Assembly (NCBI RefSeq): GCF_041080795.1
Contig: NZ_CP129674.1
Location: 806,001 to 870,000 of the forward strand
DNA from: Bifidobacterium sp. WK041_4_12
GTDB taxonomy: Bacteria; Actinomycetota; Actinomycetes; Actinomycetales; Bifidobacteriaceae
DNA: 64,000 nucleotides
Direction: 5' to 3'
Program-made: the position numbers and the translations under genes
The notes under the pieces: generated by a model
What the model was told of the DNA's origin: nothing
The model's input: the letters and a program-made list of their open reading frames with translations, nothing else
The model's database searches: none
Shown here: positions 45,790 through 54,746 of the stretch, piece by piece
How the letters are laid out: each line of letters opens with the position of its first letter
How positions within the stretch are numbered: position 1 is the stretch's first letter

Positions 45790-46685
45790 CTGAAAGACAG
45801 CATAAGGCTGTGCATGAAACTGAGCACGAAATTCACTCACGCGGCGACCTTGCCTCGCGTCAACCCGTTCTCGAAATGAATCATGTCAGTAAAAGCTATC
45901 GTGCTCGTGGCATGTCGCTCAGGCTGCTGAACGACGTGTTCCACGCATCCAGCACAGGCCGTCGGACCGATTCGCTCGCTCTTCACGACGTGTCACTGTC
46001 GCTGAAAGCCGGCGAATGCCTGGCAATCATTGGTGAGTCCGGCTCAGGGAAAACCACCGCCACACGCATCATGCTCGGGTTGCTCGCCCCGACTGCCGGT
46101 TCTGTGCTGTACCAGGGAAAGCCTGCACCGATGCATTCCCCAGCGTGGAACAGACTTCGTCACGAGTCTTCAATGATTTTCCAGAATCCGTATTCTTCAC
46201 TGGATCCACGTTGGACGGTACGTCAGTCATTGAACGAGGCTGTATCGTTGCGATTCGGTCGGAGTCTGGACCCGGACTCAGTGGAAGCCCGCTCTATCCA
46301 GACCCTCGACACGGTTGGCTTGGATGGCCGCATCATGCTTGATCGTTACCCTATCGATCTTTCTGGCGGTCAGGCGCAGCGCGTGGCGATAGCCCGGGCC
46401 ATCATCGATGAACCGGAGATACTGCTTGCCGATGAGCCCATGAGTGCGGTCGATATGACCGCACGCGTGCAGATCCTTCATACCTTGCAGAAGATACGGG
46501 CACTTCAAGGCTCGTCGCTGAGCATGATGTTCGTCTCGCATGACATTGGCATGGTGCAGCATATCGCTGATCGCATAGTGGTACTCAAGCATGGTCGTGT
46601 TGTTGAGCAGGCTCCCTGCGACGAATTGCTGAACCATCCGCAGCAGCCATACACGATGGAACTCTTGAAGGCCGCGTCCCTCTGA
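45786..46685 (+). CDS. Peptide-type ABC ATPase (DppF-like)
   Basis: 299 residues. Walker A GESGSGKTT, Q-loop MIFQNPYSSLDPRWTV (the SSLDP form typical of the F subunit), signature [15 protein letters not shown], Walker B ILLADEPMSAVDM and H-loop FVSHDIGMVQHI. Last gene of the operon. The DppF-type C-terminal zinc-cluster cysteines are not obvious. Confidence 0.93.
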   Translation: MTERQHKAVHETEHEIHSRGDLASRQPVLEMNHVSKSYRARGMSLRLLNDVFHASSTGRRTDSLALHDVSLSLKAGECLAIIGESGSGKTTATRIMLGLLAPTAGSVLYQGKPAPMHSPAWNRLRHESSMIFQNPYSSLDPRWTVRQSLNEAVSLRFGRSLDPDSVEARSIQTLDTVGLDGRIMLDRYPIDLSGGQAQRVAIARAIIDEPEILLADEPMSAVDMTARVQILHTLQKIRALQGSSLSMMFVSHDIGMVQHIADRIVVLKHGRVVEQAPCDELLNHPQQPYTMELLKAASL

Positions 46686-47171
46686 CTCGTATGGTGAGAC
46701 ACGCTGGGCAGAATGTTGTGGTACATTGATGGGCATGATGTTTCTTTCATGTTGTTGTCGCTAACCGACGCCCAGGGCGAACGGTTGACGACGCATAACT
46801 TGAGATTGAACACATTCTTGCATGTGAGTGAATTCCTAAAAATTGCATAGCAACGCTTGATTACGAAGTCTGCATTGCAATATTCGAAGTGCCAATAAGG
46901 CGTACAGGGTTTCACGAATAACATGAATGAGCACAGATTGATACGGGTGGTTACGGTCTCAGTGCTCAGTGATTGTTTTCCGGTTCGGTGTGAACGAGCT
47001 TGCATGATGCATGTATTTCCTTTCAAGAATATGGTGAAACTCGTTATTGTTGATGATTGCTCGCAGGGTGACTGCCGGGGCATTGATGCTCGGCGGATGA
47101 TGAATGCAATGTAATGACCATTGAACGCAATAAATACAGGTAGTATAAATTTCTGAAGATAACGAGGAATC
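46686..47171. other. Gene-poor region before the transsulfuration genes (486 bp)
   Basis: No ORF here looks like a protein on either strand; the longest candidates (such as 46923-47114, 63 codons) have unlikely composition and no ribosome-binding site. The stretch seems more AT-rich than its flanks. It ends with a strong promoter for the cystathionine beta-synthase gene. I see no known riboswitch fold, but an untranslated RNA cannot be excluded. Confidence 0.5.
47121..47149 (+). promoter_or_regulatory. Promoter of the cystathionine beta-synthase gene
   Basis: TTGAAC (47121-47126), a 17-bp spacer and TATAAA (47144-47149), followed about 23 bp later by the ATG at 47172. This gives a very short leader. 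Confidence 0.65.
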
Positions 47172-48176
47172 ATGAATATTGCAAACAGTATTACAGAACT
47201 TATTGGTGGCACCCCATTGGTGAGACTTCATCGGGTGACCGATGACATTCGTGCCCAGATTGTGGTTAAGGTCGAATATTTCAACCCTGGGGGATCGTCG
47301 AAAGACCGCATCGCTGAGCGCATCATCCAGAAGGCTGAGGAGGAGGGCAAGCTCTTGCCGGGAGGCACGATAGTTGAGCCTACCAGCGGCAACACTGGCG
47401 TTGGCTTGGCCTTGGTCGCGCAACAGCATGGATATCACATGATTTTTGTGGTGCCAGACAAGGTATCGGAAGACAAGCGGGCCGTGCTTGAGGCATATGG
47501 GGCGCAGGTCGTGGTGACTCCCACCGAGGTCGAGCCGAGTGATCCGCGCTCATATTATTCTGTTTCTGACAGGCTGACGGCTGAGATTCCCGGCGCATAC
47601 AAGCCAAACCAGTATCAGAACATGAACGGTCCTGAGAGCCATTACCTTACGACTGGTCCAGAGATCTGGAAGGACACCGATCGGAAGGTCACACATTTCG
47701 TTGCAGGCATAGGCACGGGCGGCACGATATCCGGCACCGGGAAATTCCTCAAGGATGCCTCTCAAGGTTCAGTGCAGGTCATTGGCGCAGATCCTGAAGG
47801 TTCGATTTATTCCAATCCTTCGGATGTCCACCAGTATTTCATCGAGGGCGTGGGCGAGGACTTCTATCCGAAAACCTATGATCCATCGGTTGTCGATGAA
47901 GTCGTGCAGGTGAGCGACGCCGAGGCCTTCGAAATGACGCGCAGACTGGCGCGCGAAGAGGGACTTCTTGTCGGAGGATCGTCAGGCATGGCGGTTGCGG
48001 CAGCCCTGAAGTCCGCAAGGATGCATGATCTTGGTGACGATGCGTTGATTGTCGTGCTTCTGCCCGACTCGGGACGTGGATATCTGTCGAAGATCTTCTC
48101 TGACTCATGGATGCAGGAGCATGGATTTGGGGCAGTGGTTGAGAGAACATCCGAGGCTCACATGATTCCGCAGTAG
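47172..48176 (+). CDS. Cystathionine beta-synthase (cysteine synthase family), catalytic core only
   Basis: PLP enzyme of fold type II, 334 residues. PLP Lys44 in NPGGSSKDRI, substrate loop EPTSGNTGVGLALVA, phosphate loop GIGTGGTISGTGKF. The segment PNQYQN...GPESHYLTTGPEIW favours cystathionine beta-synthase over O-acetylserine sulfhydrylase, and the adjacent gamma-lyase gene supports this. It lacks the C-terminal CBS regulatory pair present in mycobacterial enzymes. CGAGGAA precedes the ATG. Would condense homocysteine with serine; cysteine synthase activity remains possible. Confidence 0.82.
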   Translation: MNIANSITELIGGTPLVRLHRVTDDIRAQIVVKVEYFNPGGSSKDRIAERIIQKAEEEGKLLPGGTIVEPTSGNTGVGLALVAQQHGYHMIFVVPDKVSEDKRAVLEAYGAQVVVTPTEVEPSDPRSYYSVSDRLTAEIPGAYKPNQYQNMNGPESHYLTTGPEIWKDTDRKVTHFVAGIGTGGTISGTGKFLKDASQGSVQVIGADPEGSIYSNPSDVHQYFIEGVGEDFYPKTYDPSVVDEVVQVSDAEAFEMTRRLAREEGLLVGGSSGMAVAAALKSARMHDLGDDALIVVLLPDSGRGYLSKIFSDSWMQEHGFGAVVERTSEAHMIPQ

Positions 48177-48181
48177 GCAAC

Positions 48182-48280
48182 GGCGGTAAGCGTCGGCAGC
48201 AAGCGTCGGCGGTAGCGCGTCGGCAGCAAGCGTCGAAACTCACAGAGAACCGATAGATACACACAGAGAACCATAGACAC
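48182..48280. repeat. 27-bp and 21-bp tandem repeats between the two transsulfuration genes
   Basis: GCGTCGGCAGCAAGCGTCG occurs at 48190-48208 and 48217-48235, within a 27-bp unit present twice. Directly after it, CACAGAGAACC occurs at 48241 and 48262 within a 21-bp unit. Both lie in the 138-bp gap before the gamma-lyase gene. Confidence 0.85.
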
Positions 48281-48314
48281 GTATATATAAGCACTTTCAC
48301 CATAAGGAATGAAT

Positions 48315-49481
48315 ATGACAGAGAATTTTGCAGCAACACGTCTGGCAACACGAGCAATACACGCAGGACAGGAAGCTGATGCGACCACAGGGGCAGTGGT
48401 GCCACCAATATACATGACATCCACATTCAAGCAGGACGGCGTTGGGGCACTGCGTGGAGGCTACGATTACAGCCGTTCGGTGAATCCTACACGAGACGTT
48501 TTCGACACGCAGCTGGCCGCAGTTGAAGGAGCGCGTTACGCAGTCGCGCTGTCTTCAGGGCTGGCGGCGATCGATGTTCTGCTCCGGTCAACCTTGAAGC
48601 CTGGAGACTCGATTCTGCTCGGTGACGACGTCTATGGTGGAACATACCGCCTGCTGAGCAAGGTGTTCGTGCCGTGGGGTGTTCATGTGGACGTCGTCGA
48701 TGTCACCGATCTTCAGGCCGTGCGCAGCAAACTCTCGCAGCATCATATTGACGTGGTGTGGGTGGAAACCCCTTCGAATCCCTTGCTTCGCATCACTGAC
48801 ATCTGGGCGACCTCCGCGCTTGCCCACGAGTTCGGTGCGACTCTCGTAGTCGATAATACTTTCGCATCGCCGGTGTTGCAGCATCCTCTTCAGGATGGTG
48901 CCGACGCCGTGGTGTATTCGACGACCAAATACATCGGCGGTCATTCCGACGTGGTTGGGGGAGCGATAGTGCTGAACGATCCGGAGGTCTACGAGAAGGT
49001 GACCTTCCTGCAGAATGCTGCTGGTGCCGTTCCTTCCCCCTTCGATTCGTGGCTGACTACCCGTGGGCTCAAAACCCTCGATATGCGTGTCAGGCGGCAC
49101 AGTGCGAACGCCTTGTCTCTTGCGCGGCATGTGGAAGGTAATGCCAAGATCGAACGCGTGCTGTACCCCGGTCTCGAATCTCACCCTGGCCATGATGTTG
49201 CTGCCCGTCAGATGCAGGGTGGTTTTGGTGGCATGATCTCGATTCAGCTCAAGGATGGGATGGAGGCAGCCAAGACCTTCGTTGGACGCACTGAGATTTT
49301 CACGCTTGCCGAATCGCTTGGCGGTGTCGAATCGCTTATCGAGCATCCTGCTGCCATGACCCATGCTTCCGTGTCCGGCACTGCCTTGCAGGTCCCTGAC
49401 AATCTCGTGCGGCTTTCCGTGGGCATCGAATCGATCGAAGATCTGACCGAGGACATCGATCAGGCTCTCGCCTCGCTATAA
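48315..49481 (+). CDS. Cystathionine gamma-lyase / gamma-synthase (Cys/Met metabolism PLP enzyme)
   Basis: 388 residues of the MetB/CGL family. PLP Lys205 in YSTTKYIGGHSD, with the typical YDYSRSVNPTRD near residue 50 and GVESLIEHPAAMTHAS near the C-terminus. Following a cystathionine beta-synthase gene, gamma-lyase activity (cystathionine to cysteine, 2-oxobutyrate and ammonia) is most likely; gamma-synthase cannot be excluded by sequence alone. The ATG at 48315 is chosen over 48309 because AAGGA then has proper spacing. Confidence 0.88.
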   Translation: MTENFAATRLATRAIHAGQEADATTGAVVPPIYMTSTFKQDGVGALRGGYDYSRSVNPTRDVFDTQLAAVEGARYAVALSSGLAAIDVLLRSTLKPGDSILLGDDVYGGTYRLLSKVFVPWGVHVDVVDVTDLQAVRSKLSQHHIDVVWVETPSNPLLRITDIWATSALAHEFGATLVVDNTFASPVLQHPLQDGADAVVYSTTKYIGGHSDVVGGAIVLNDPEVYEKVTFLQNAAGAVPSPFDSWLTTRGLKTLDMRVRRHSANALSLARHVEGNAKIERVLYPGLESHPGHDVAARQMQGGFGGMISIQLKDGMEAAKTFVGRTEIFTLAESLGGVESLIEHPAAMTHASVSGTALQVPDNLVRLSVGIESIEDLTEDIDQALASL

Positions 49482-49511
49482 TTCAGCCTTGTTGGTTCAG
49501 CACAGAGAACG

Positions 49512-51449
49512 ATGACTCGGTGTTGCCTTACAGTGGTTGGCATGGTTACTGACGAGGCACAGGCACAGTCAGCCCTCCATCGCTATTTCGGATACGACTC
49601 GTTCAGACAAGGCCAGGCGGGAGTGGTTTCTGCCATCATGAATGGCAGGGATTCATTGTCGGTGATGCCGACTGGTGCTGGCAAGTCCGTGTGCTATCAG
49701 ATTCCATCGGTGCTGCTGCCGGGCTTGACCGTGGTTATTTCGCCGTTGCTTTCACTGATGCGCGATCAGGTCGATGCGTTGGACGATGTTGGGATTTCAG
49801 CGGCATTCTTGAATTCAACGCAGACGGTTGACGAGCAGCGTGAAGTCCTGGCCAAAGCGTGCAACCATGCCTATCATCTGCTCTATGTTGCTCCGGAACG
49901 TCTCGCGGAGCCGTTCTTCGTCGCAACATTGAGACGTCTGCAAATCTCTGTGGTTGCCGTGGACGAGGCGCATTGCATCTCGCAGTGGGGTCAGGATTTT
50001 CGACCGGCATATCTTGATATTGGCACCTTCATCGCTGCTTTGCCGCATCGTCCTACCGTTGCCGCGTTTACTGCAACGGCCACGGCAAAGGTTCAGGAAG
50101 ACATCGTTCGGATTCTGCATCTGCACGACCCGCAGCTCACCGTCACCGATTGCGATAGGCCAAATCTCTTTCTTGATGTTCGACGCATGGCGAAGTCCGA
50201 GAAGGAAGCCTGGATTCTGCGCTATGTTTCCGAACATGCTGATGAGTCAGGCATCATCTACTGCGCCACGCGCAAGGAGACCGATGCGGTTGCCGACGCA
50301 TTGCAGGCTCATGGGGTGAATGCCGCATGCTATCACGCAGGCCTGAGCCATGAGGAACGGCGAGAATCTCAACGCGCCTTTGTCAACGACGATGTTCAGG
50401 TGGTGGTCGCTACCAACGCATTCGGCATGGGAATCGATAAGTCGAACGTTCGATACGTGATCCATCACAATATGCCGGAGAGCATCGAAGCATACTATCA
50501 GGAGGCCGGTCGAGCCGGTCGCGATGGCGAGGATTCGAGATGCACGCTGCTCTGGAATGAATCTGACATAGTGCTGCGCAGACGATTTCTTGAATCTGGA
50601 GGACTTAACGATCACATGACGCCTGAGGAGGGACAGCAGGTTCAGCAGACCAGGAATCGGCTGCTTCAGTCGATGATCGGATACTGCCGGACCGTGAACT
50701 GTCTGCATCGCTACATTCTGCACTATTTCGGGCAGAGCATCGACAAATTCAATGAGCAATCGGTTCAGGCTCAGTCCGCCCACTCCTGCGGGCACTGCTC
50801 GAACTGCATGAGCACGATCACTTCTGATGACGTCACCACGATGGCGCTCGCCATTGGCAGATGCGTCAGCGCCATCAACCAGCGATACGGCATGAGCATG
50901 GTCGTGCGCATCTTGAGGGGATCGCAATCACGGCAGATTCTTCAGTCCGGCTTGAATGCCGTCCCCCAATTCGGGGCATTGCGCGAATGTTCGGAAGCTG
51001 CCGTGCGCGACGTACTGAATCAGATGACGGTCGATGATCTGCTGGCAGTCACACCAGGTCGCATGCCAATCGTCATCTTTGGAAGCAAGGCAGCAAGCTT
51101 GGCATCGTCTGATTTTCATTATGAGATCAAGCATCGCGAACGCAGGAAGGCAGCAGGAAACTCGCACAGTCCTCGTGCCGCAAGCCTGCGAGACGAACAG
51201 GACGAGATAGACGATAATCCTATGGACGAAGAGCTGTTCCAATGCCTTCGAGGAGTCCGCAAGCGAATCGCAAGCGAGATGGGCAAACCACCATACATCG
51301 TGTTCTCTGACAGAAGTCTGCGAGACATGGTCCGTCTTCGTCCCATGGACAAGGAATCCATGATGCAAGTCAACGGCGTTGGCGAGCATAAGTGGCAGAG
51401 CTATGGTCAGCAGTTCATCGATGCGATTGCCGAATATGCCAAGCGGTAG
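49512..51449 (+). CDS. recQ: ATP-dependent DNA helicase RecQ
   Basis: 3'-5' helicase of recombination and fork repair, 645 residues. Superfamily 2 motifs: LSVMPTGAGKSVCYQIP (I), AVDEAHCISQWGQDFRP (II), FTATAT (III), IIYCATRKE (IV) and AGRAGRDG (VI). A zinc-binding Cys cluster CGHCSNC follows near residue 430, then the RQC winged helix, and a C-terminal HRDC domain (LRDMVRLRPMDKESMMQVNGVG). Start ambiguous between 49512 and 49542. Its place between transsulfuration genes and luxS looks incidental. Confidence 0.94.
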   Translation: MTRCCLTVVGMVTDEAQAQSALHRYFGYDSFRQGQAGVVSAIMNGRDSLSVMPTGAGKSVCYQIPSVLLPGLTVVISPLLSLMRDQVDALDDVGISAAFLNSTQTVDEQREVLAKACNHAYHLLYVAPERLAEPFFVATLRRLQISVVAVDEAHCISQWGQDFRPAYLDIGTFIAALPHRPTVAAFTATATAKVQEDIVRILHLHDPQLTVTDCDRPNLFLDVRRMAKSEKEAWILRYVSEHADESGIIYCATRKETDAVADALQAHGVNAACYHAGLSHEERRESQRAFVNDDVQVVVATNAFGMGIDKSNVRYVIHHNMPESIEAYYQEAGRAGRDGEDSRCTLLWNESDIVLRRRFLESGGLNDHMTPEEGQQVQQTRNRLLQSMIGYCRTVNCLHRYILHYFGQSIDKFNEQSVQAQSAHSCGHCSNCMSTITSDDVTTMALAIGRCVSAINQRYGMSMVVRILRGSQSRQILQSGLNAVPQFGALRECSEAAVRDVLNQMTVDDLLAVTPGRMPIVIFGSKAASLASSDFHYEIKHRERRKAAGNSHSPRAASLRDEQDEIDDNPMDEELFQCLRGVRKRIASEMGKPPYIVFSDRSLRDMVRLRPMDKESMMQVNGVGEHKWQSYGQQFIDAIAEYAKR

Positions 51450-51590
51450 ATCGAGCCATGATCGGTCTGGACAATAATCAAGCATGCGCGGCATGTTCAC
51501 GCATAGCGTTCCAGCCCACTTGTTCCGAATCGCTGTCTGCGTCCGCGTTAAGATTTCAAAGAGTATGCCATATTGTAGAAAGGGAGCATC

Positions 51591-52073
51591 ATGAGTGACA
51601 AGCCTGTTGTAGAAAGTTTTCAACTCGACCATACCAAGGTCAAGGCACCATATGTTCGTCTTATTGACGAAGAGCAGGGGCCGAATGGCGATGTGATTTC
51701 CAATTATGATCTGCGTCTCGTGCAGCCGAATGAAAATGCGATTCCAACCGCAGGCCTGCACACCATCGAACACACGATTGCCGTGCTGCTTCGTGAACGC
51801 ATTCCTGGATACATCGACTGCTCGCCCTTCGGATGCCGCACCGGTTTCCACCTGCTGACCTGGGGCAGGCACAGCACGGAAGACGTTGCGAAGGCGCTCA
51901 AGGAATCCTTGAACTTCATTGCTGACGAGGCCACTTGGGACGATGTTCCCGGAACCGAGATCACGAGCTGTGGCAACTATCGCGATCATAGCCTGTTCTC
52001 GGCAAAGCAGTGGTCGAGGGATATCGTGGACGCCGGAATCAGTTCCGATCCATATGTGCGCAAACTCGTCTGA
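51591..52073 (+). CDS. luxS: S-ribosylhomocysteine lyase (AI-2 synthesis)
   Basis: Cleaves S-ribosylhomocysteine to homocysteine and the AI-2 precursor DPD, in methyl-cycle recycling. 160 residues. Metal ligands His57 and His61 (HTIEH) and Cys127 (ITSCGNY), and catalytic Cys82 in [18 protein letters not shown] precedes the ATG. The homocysteine made could enter the transsulfuration genes encoded 2-4 kb upstream. Confidence 0.97.
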   Translation: MSDKPVVESFQLDHTKVKAPYVRLIDEEQGPNGDVISNYDLRLVQPNENAIPTAGLHTIEHTIAVLLRERIPGYIDCSPFGCRTGFHLLTWGRHSTEDVAKALKESLNFIADEATWDDVPGTEITSCGNYRDHSLFSAKQWSRDIVDAGISSDPYVRKLV

Positions 52074-52124
52074 TGTGACACGCGAACAGTCGTGATACGA
52101 CAACAGTTGTAGGAGTCTTGTATC

Positions 52125-52661
52125 GTGCAGCAGGAATTAGAGCAACACCGTCATGTTCGTCATGCTTCGAAGGCAGATTACCAGGCCATTCTGAGCATAT
52201 ACGCCCATGCAAGAGACGTGATGAAGCGCAATGGCAACCCCACGCAATGGGGAGACATCTATCCGCTCGACACCGAAGTGCTGCACGATATCGAGCTTCA
52301 TCGGTCGATGCTGCTCGTCGATCAGGATCCGCATGATCGTTCAGAACGAATTCTTGGAGTCTTCGCCGTCTGCCAGGGGCCAGATTCGACCTATGCGCAC
52401 ATAGACGGCTCATGGCTCAACGATGACGACTATGTGGCGATGCATCGGGTGGCATCCTCCGGTCTGGCGAAGCATACCGGCAGAGCCATGCTTCAATGGG
52501 TGGTTCGCGAATATCACAATGTCCGCGCTGATACGCATCAGAAGAATGTGGCAATGCAGCATATTCTCACATCGGCAGGATTCACTCGCTGCGGCATCAT
52601 CACCTTGCCTCCGCGCGAAGTGGGCGGCCGTGAGAGAATCGCCTATCAGCGGCATAGTTAA
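52125..52661 (+). CDS. GNAT-family N-acetyltransferase
   Basis: 178 residues starting at GTG with AGGAG upstream. Shows the GNAT order: beta-1 (VRHASKADYQAI), beta-4 (ILGVFAVCQG), acetyl-CoA region around LAKHTGRAMLQWVV and the final ADTHQKNVAMQHILTSAGF motif. The usual Q/RxxGxG/A loop is degenerate. The substrate is not predictable; it lies just before alr. Confidence 0.8.
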   Translation: MQQELEQHRHVRHASKADYQAILSIYAHARDVMKRNGNPTQWGDIYPLDTEVLHDIELHRSMLLVDQDPHDRSERILGVFAVCQGPDSTYAHIDGSWLNDDDYVAMHRVASSGLAKHTGRAMLQWVVREYHNVRADTHQKNVAMQHILTSAGFTRCGIITLPPREVGGRERIAYQRHS

Positions 52662-52691
52662 GATACACGTTCGTCTCAATATGGGGTCACA

Positions 52692-54059
52692 ATGGGGGCC
52701 ATGACATTGAGTGCTTCCCCACAATGGGATTTTTCTTCCACATCAGGTACAACCAATTATGACAATGCGCGCCGCAACTATCCGGCGCAGGCAATCGTGG
52801 ATCTGGCCGCATTGCAGAGCAACATGCAGCACATTGTCAGCATATGCGGTGGGGCACATTCGGGAACAGCCGTCATGGGAGTGGTGAAGGCAGATGCCTA
52901 TGGGCATGGCCTGATTCCAACTGCGCTCGCAGCGCTTGCCGGTGGTGCCACATGGCTTGGAGCAGCCCAGCCAAGAGAAGCGCTCCTGCTGAGAAAAGCT
53001 GGCATCGGCCCAGATCGATGCCATGTGCTGACATGGATGTATAGCGGCCTGGAAGCTCCATTCGAAGAGCTGATTGACAACGACATCGATATTTCCGTAG
53101 GTTCATTGGCTGGGATTGACGCTTTGGCGAAGGCGGCCAGAGCAGTCGGGCGGCCGGCGCGCGTCCATGTCAAGGTTGACACGGGTTTTGGGCGCAACGG
53201 CTTTACCCCACAGATTTTCGATCAGGCCTTGGCGAAGCTCAAGCGGTATGCCAGTGAGGGTGCATTGCAGATCGTTGCCCAATGGAGCCATCTTGCCGTT
53301 GCAGACATGCCCAAGGTGCCCGCCTTTGTTCAATCGACAGAACAGCAGATCGCGAGTTTCAATGAATTCACCATGCGCATGAAACGGGCTGGACTTGAAC
53401 CGCAGATACGTCATCTTGCCAATACTGCAGCAACGTTGAGCCGACCTGACATTCACTTCGAACTGGTTCGTCCAGGCATCGCGCTTTACGGCTATGAGCC
53501 TGACCCCTCCATGGGCACTCCGCAGGATTACGGGCTTACCCCCGCAATGACGCTGCAAGCACAGCTTTCAACCGTCAAGGATCTTGAGCAGGGCCATAGC
53601 ATCTCCTATGGCAAAACCTATGCAACGCAATCCGAAACGAGTTCGGCAATACTGCCTATCGGATATGCAGATGGGATACATCGTTCAGCATCCGGATTCG
53701 ACAAGGAGGGGGCTCTGCACACGACCCATCTTGGAGGACCCATCCGCATCATGACCGATGATGGTCCACGCGTCGTCCGCATCTCTGGACGCGTGTGCAT
53801 GGATCAGTGCGTGCTGGACCTTCATGGCAAGGCGGATGCGTTGAATGTTCACGAAGGAGACACGGTTACCGTATTCGGTCCAGGCAGGGGAGTGGCCTTC
53901 AATGAACCCACAGCCGAGGACTGGGCGCATGCGGCGGACACGATCAGCTACGAAATCTTCACGTGCCTGAGAAGCAGAATTCCAAGATTGTACCTGCATG
54001 CGAATGAAACGCTGTCTGAGGACGACATCGGCAAGCTTGACCCGAACACCCTACTGTAG
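52692..54059 (+). CDS. alr: Alanine racemase
   Basis: Makes D-alanine for peptidoglycan. 455 residues, longer than the usual 370-400 because of a non-conserved N-terminus (about 30 residues) and a C-terminal extension. PLP Lys66 in VVKADAYGHG; RHLANTAAT, LRPGIALYGY-like (VRPGIALYGYEP) and the second catalytic Tyr in SISYGKTYAT region; ISGRVCMDQ marks the C-terminal domain. Start could be Met1 or Met4. Confidence 0.93.
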   Translation: MGAMTLSASPQWDFSSTSGTTNYDNARRNYPAQAIVDLAALQSNMQHIVSICGGAHSGTAVMGVVKADAYGHGLIPTALAALAGGATWLGAAQPREALLLRKAGIGPDRCHVLTWMYSGLEAPFEELIDNDIDISVGSLAGIDALAKAARAVGRPARVHVKVDTGFGRNGFTPQIFDQALAKLKRYASEGALQIVAQWSHLAVADMPKVPAFVQSTEQQIASFNEFTMRMKRAGLEPQIRHLANTAATLSRPDIHFELVRPGIALYGYEPDPSMGTPQDYGLTPAMTLQAQLSTVKDLEQGHSISYGKTYATQSETSSAILPIGYADGIHRSASGFDKEGALHTTHLGGPIRIMTDDGPRVVRISGRVCMDQCVLDLHGKADALNVHEGDTVTVFGPGRGVAFNEPTAEDWAHAADTISYEIFTCLRSRIPRLYLHANETLSEDDIGKLDPNTLL

Positions 54060-54141
54060 TCGCAGTTTGATTCATGACGCATGGTGAACTCTCGTAGCTG
54101 AATCGCAAGACATTGTGCCTTGGTTGTGATGTGATAGAGCC

Positions 54142-54600
54142 ATGACACAATACAAAGGAACAGAACCAGAGAATATTGCATACACCGCCGTTGCAACCCT
54201 CGAAGGTGGGCGTAACGGCCATGGGTCGAGTTCAGAACCAGATATGGATCTGACATTCGATACCCCGGTTGCCCAAGGTGGCAAGGGCAGGGGAACCAAT
54301 CCTGAGCAGCTGTTCGCCCTTGGTTGGGGAGCCTGCTTCCAGAGTGCGCTGGGACTTGCAGCCAAGGAGCTTCGCGTTGCGGCTACGAAGCTGGCCACGG
54401 GCAAGCTTCGCTCAAGCATCTCGGTTGGCGATCAGGGAGAATCGTTCGGTCTCAAGGCAAAGATGGAGGTTCTCTTGCCTGATGTCGATAAGGAGACCGC
54501 CGAAAAGCTCGTACAGCGCACCCAAGAACTGTGCCCATATTCAAAGGCTACTGCGGGCAATGTGCCAACGGAAATCCTGGTCGTAGACTCACTCGACTGA
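54142..54600 (+). CDS. ohr: Organic hydroperoxide resistance protein (Ohr/OsmC family)
   Basis: Thiol peroxidase reducing organic hydroperoxides. 152 residues. Peroxidatic Cys65 (LGWGACFQSAL) and resolving Cys131 (ELCPYSKAT), with TPVAQGGKGRGTNPEQLFA typical of Ohr rather than OsmC. Relevant for an anaerobe exposed to air. Followed by a strong terminator, so it is probably a single-gene unit. Confidence 0.93.
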   Translation: MTQYKGTEPENIAYTAVATLEGGRNGHGSSSEPDMDLTFDTPVAQGGKGRGTNPEQLFALGWGACFQSALGLAAKELRVAATKLATGKLRSSISVGDQGESFGLKAKMEVLLPDVDKETAEKLVQRTQELCPYSKATAGNVPTEILVVDSLD

Positions 54601-54641
54601 TCGTCTATGCCAGTTGCTGTGGTTCGTAGCGAGGATCATAC

Positions 54642-54685
54642 AACCCCCATGAACTCTGTCGTGCACGAGTTCATGGGGGTTTCTG
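54642..54685 (+). terminator. Intrinsic terminator after ohr
   Basis: AACCCCCATGAACTC (54642-54656) pairs perfectly with GAGTTCATGGGGGTT (54667-54681) around a 10-base loop, followed by TCTGT. The 15-bp stem is the strongest simple terminator seen here and separates ohr from dgt. Confidence 0.8.
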
Positions 54686-54746
54686 TACAATGTGCAGCAA
54701 AGCGGCGTGCAAGCATCGACGGTTCATGCAGAGTTCGGGAGAAGCG

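Noticed and set aside
46923..47114. 63-codon ORF in the gene-poor block
   Set aside because: No ribosome-binding site, odd composition rich in Cys/Met/Arg, no recognisable similarity.
50928..52103. Antisense ORF (391 codons) across the recQ 3' end and luxS
   Set aside because: Overlaps two well-supported genes and has no domain signature.
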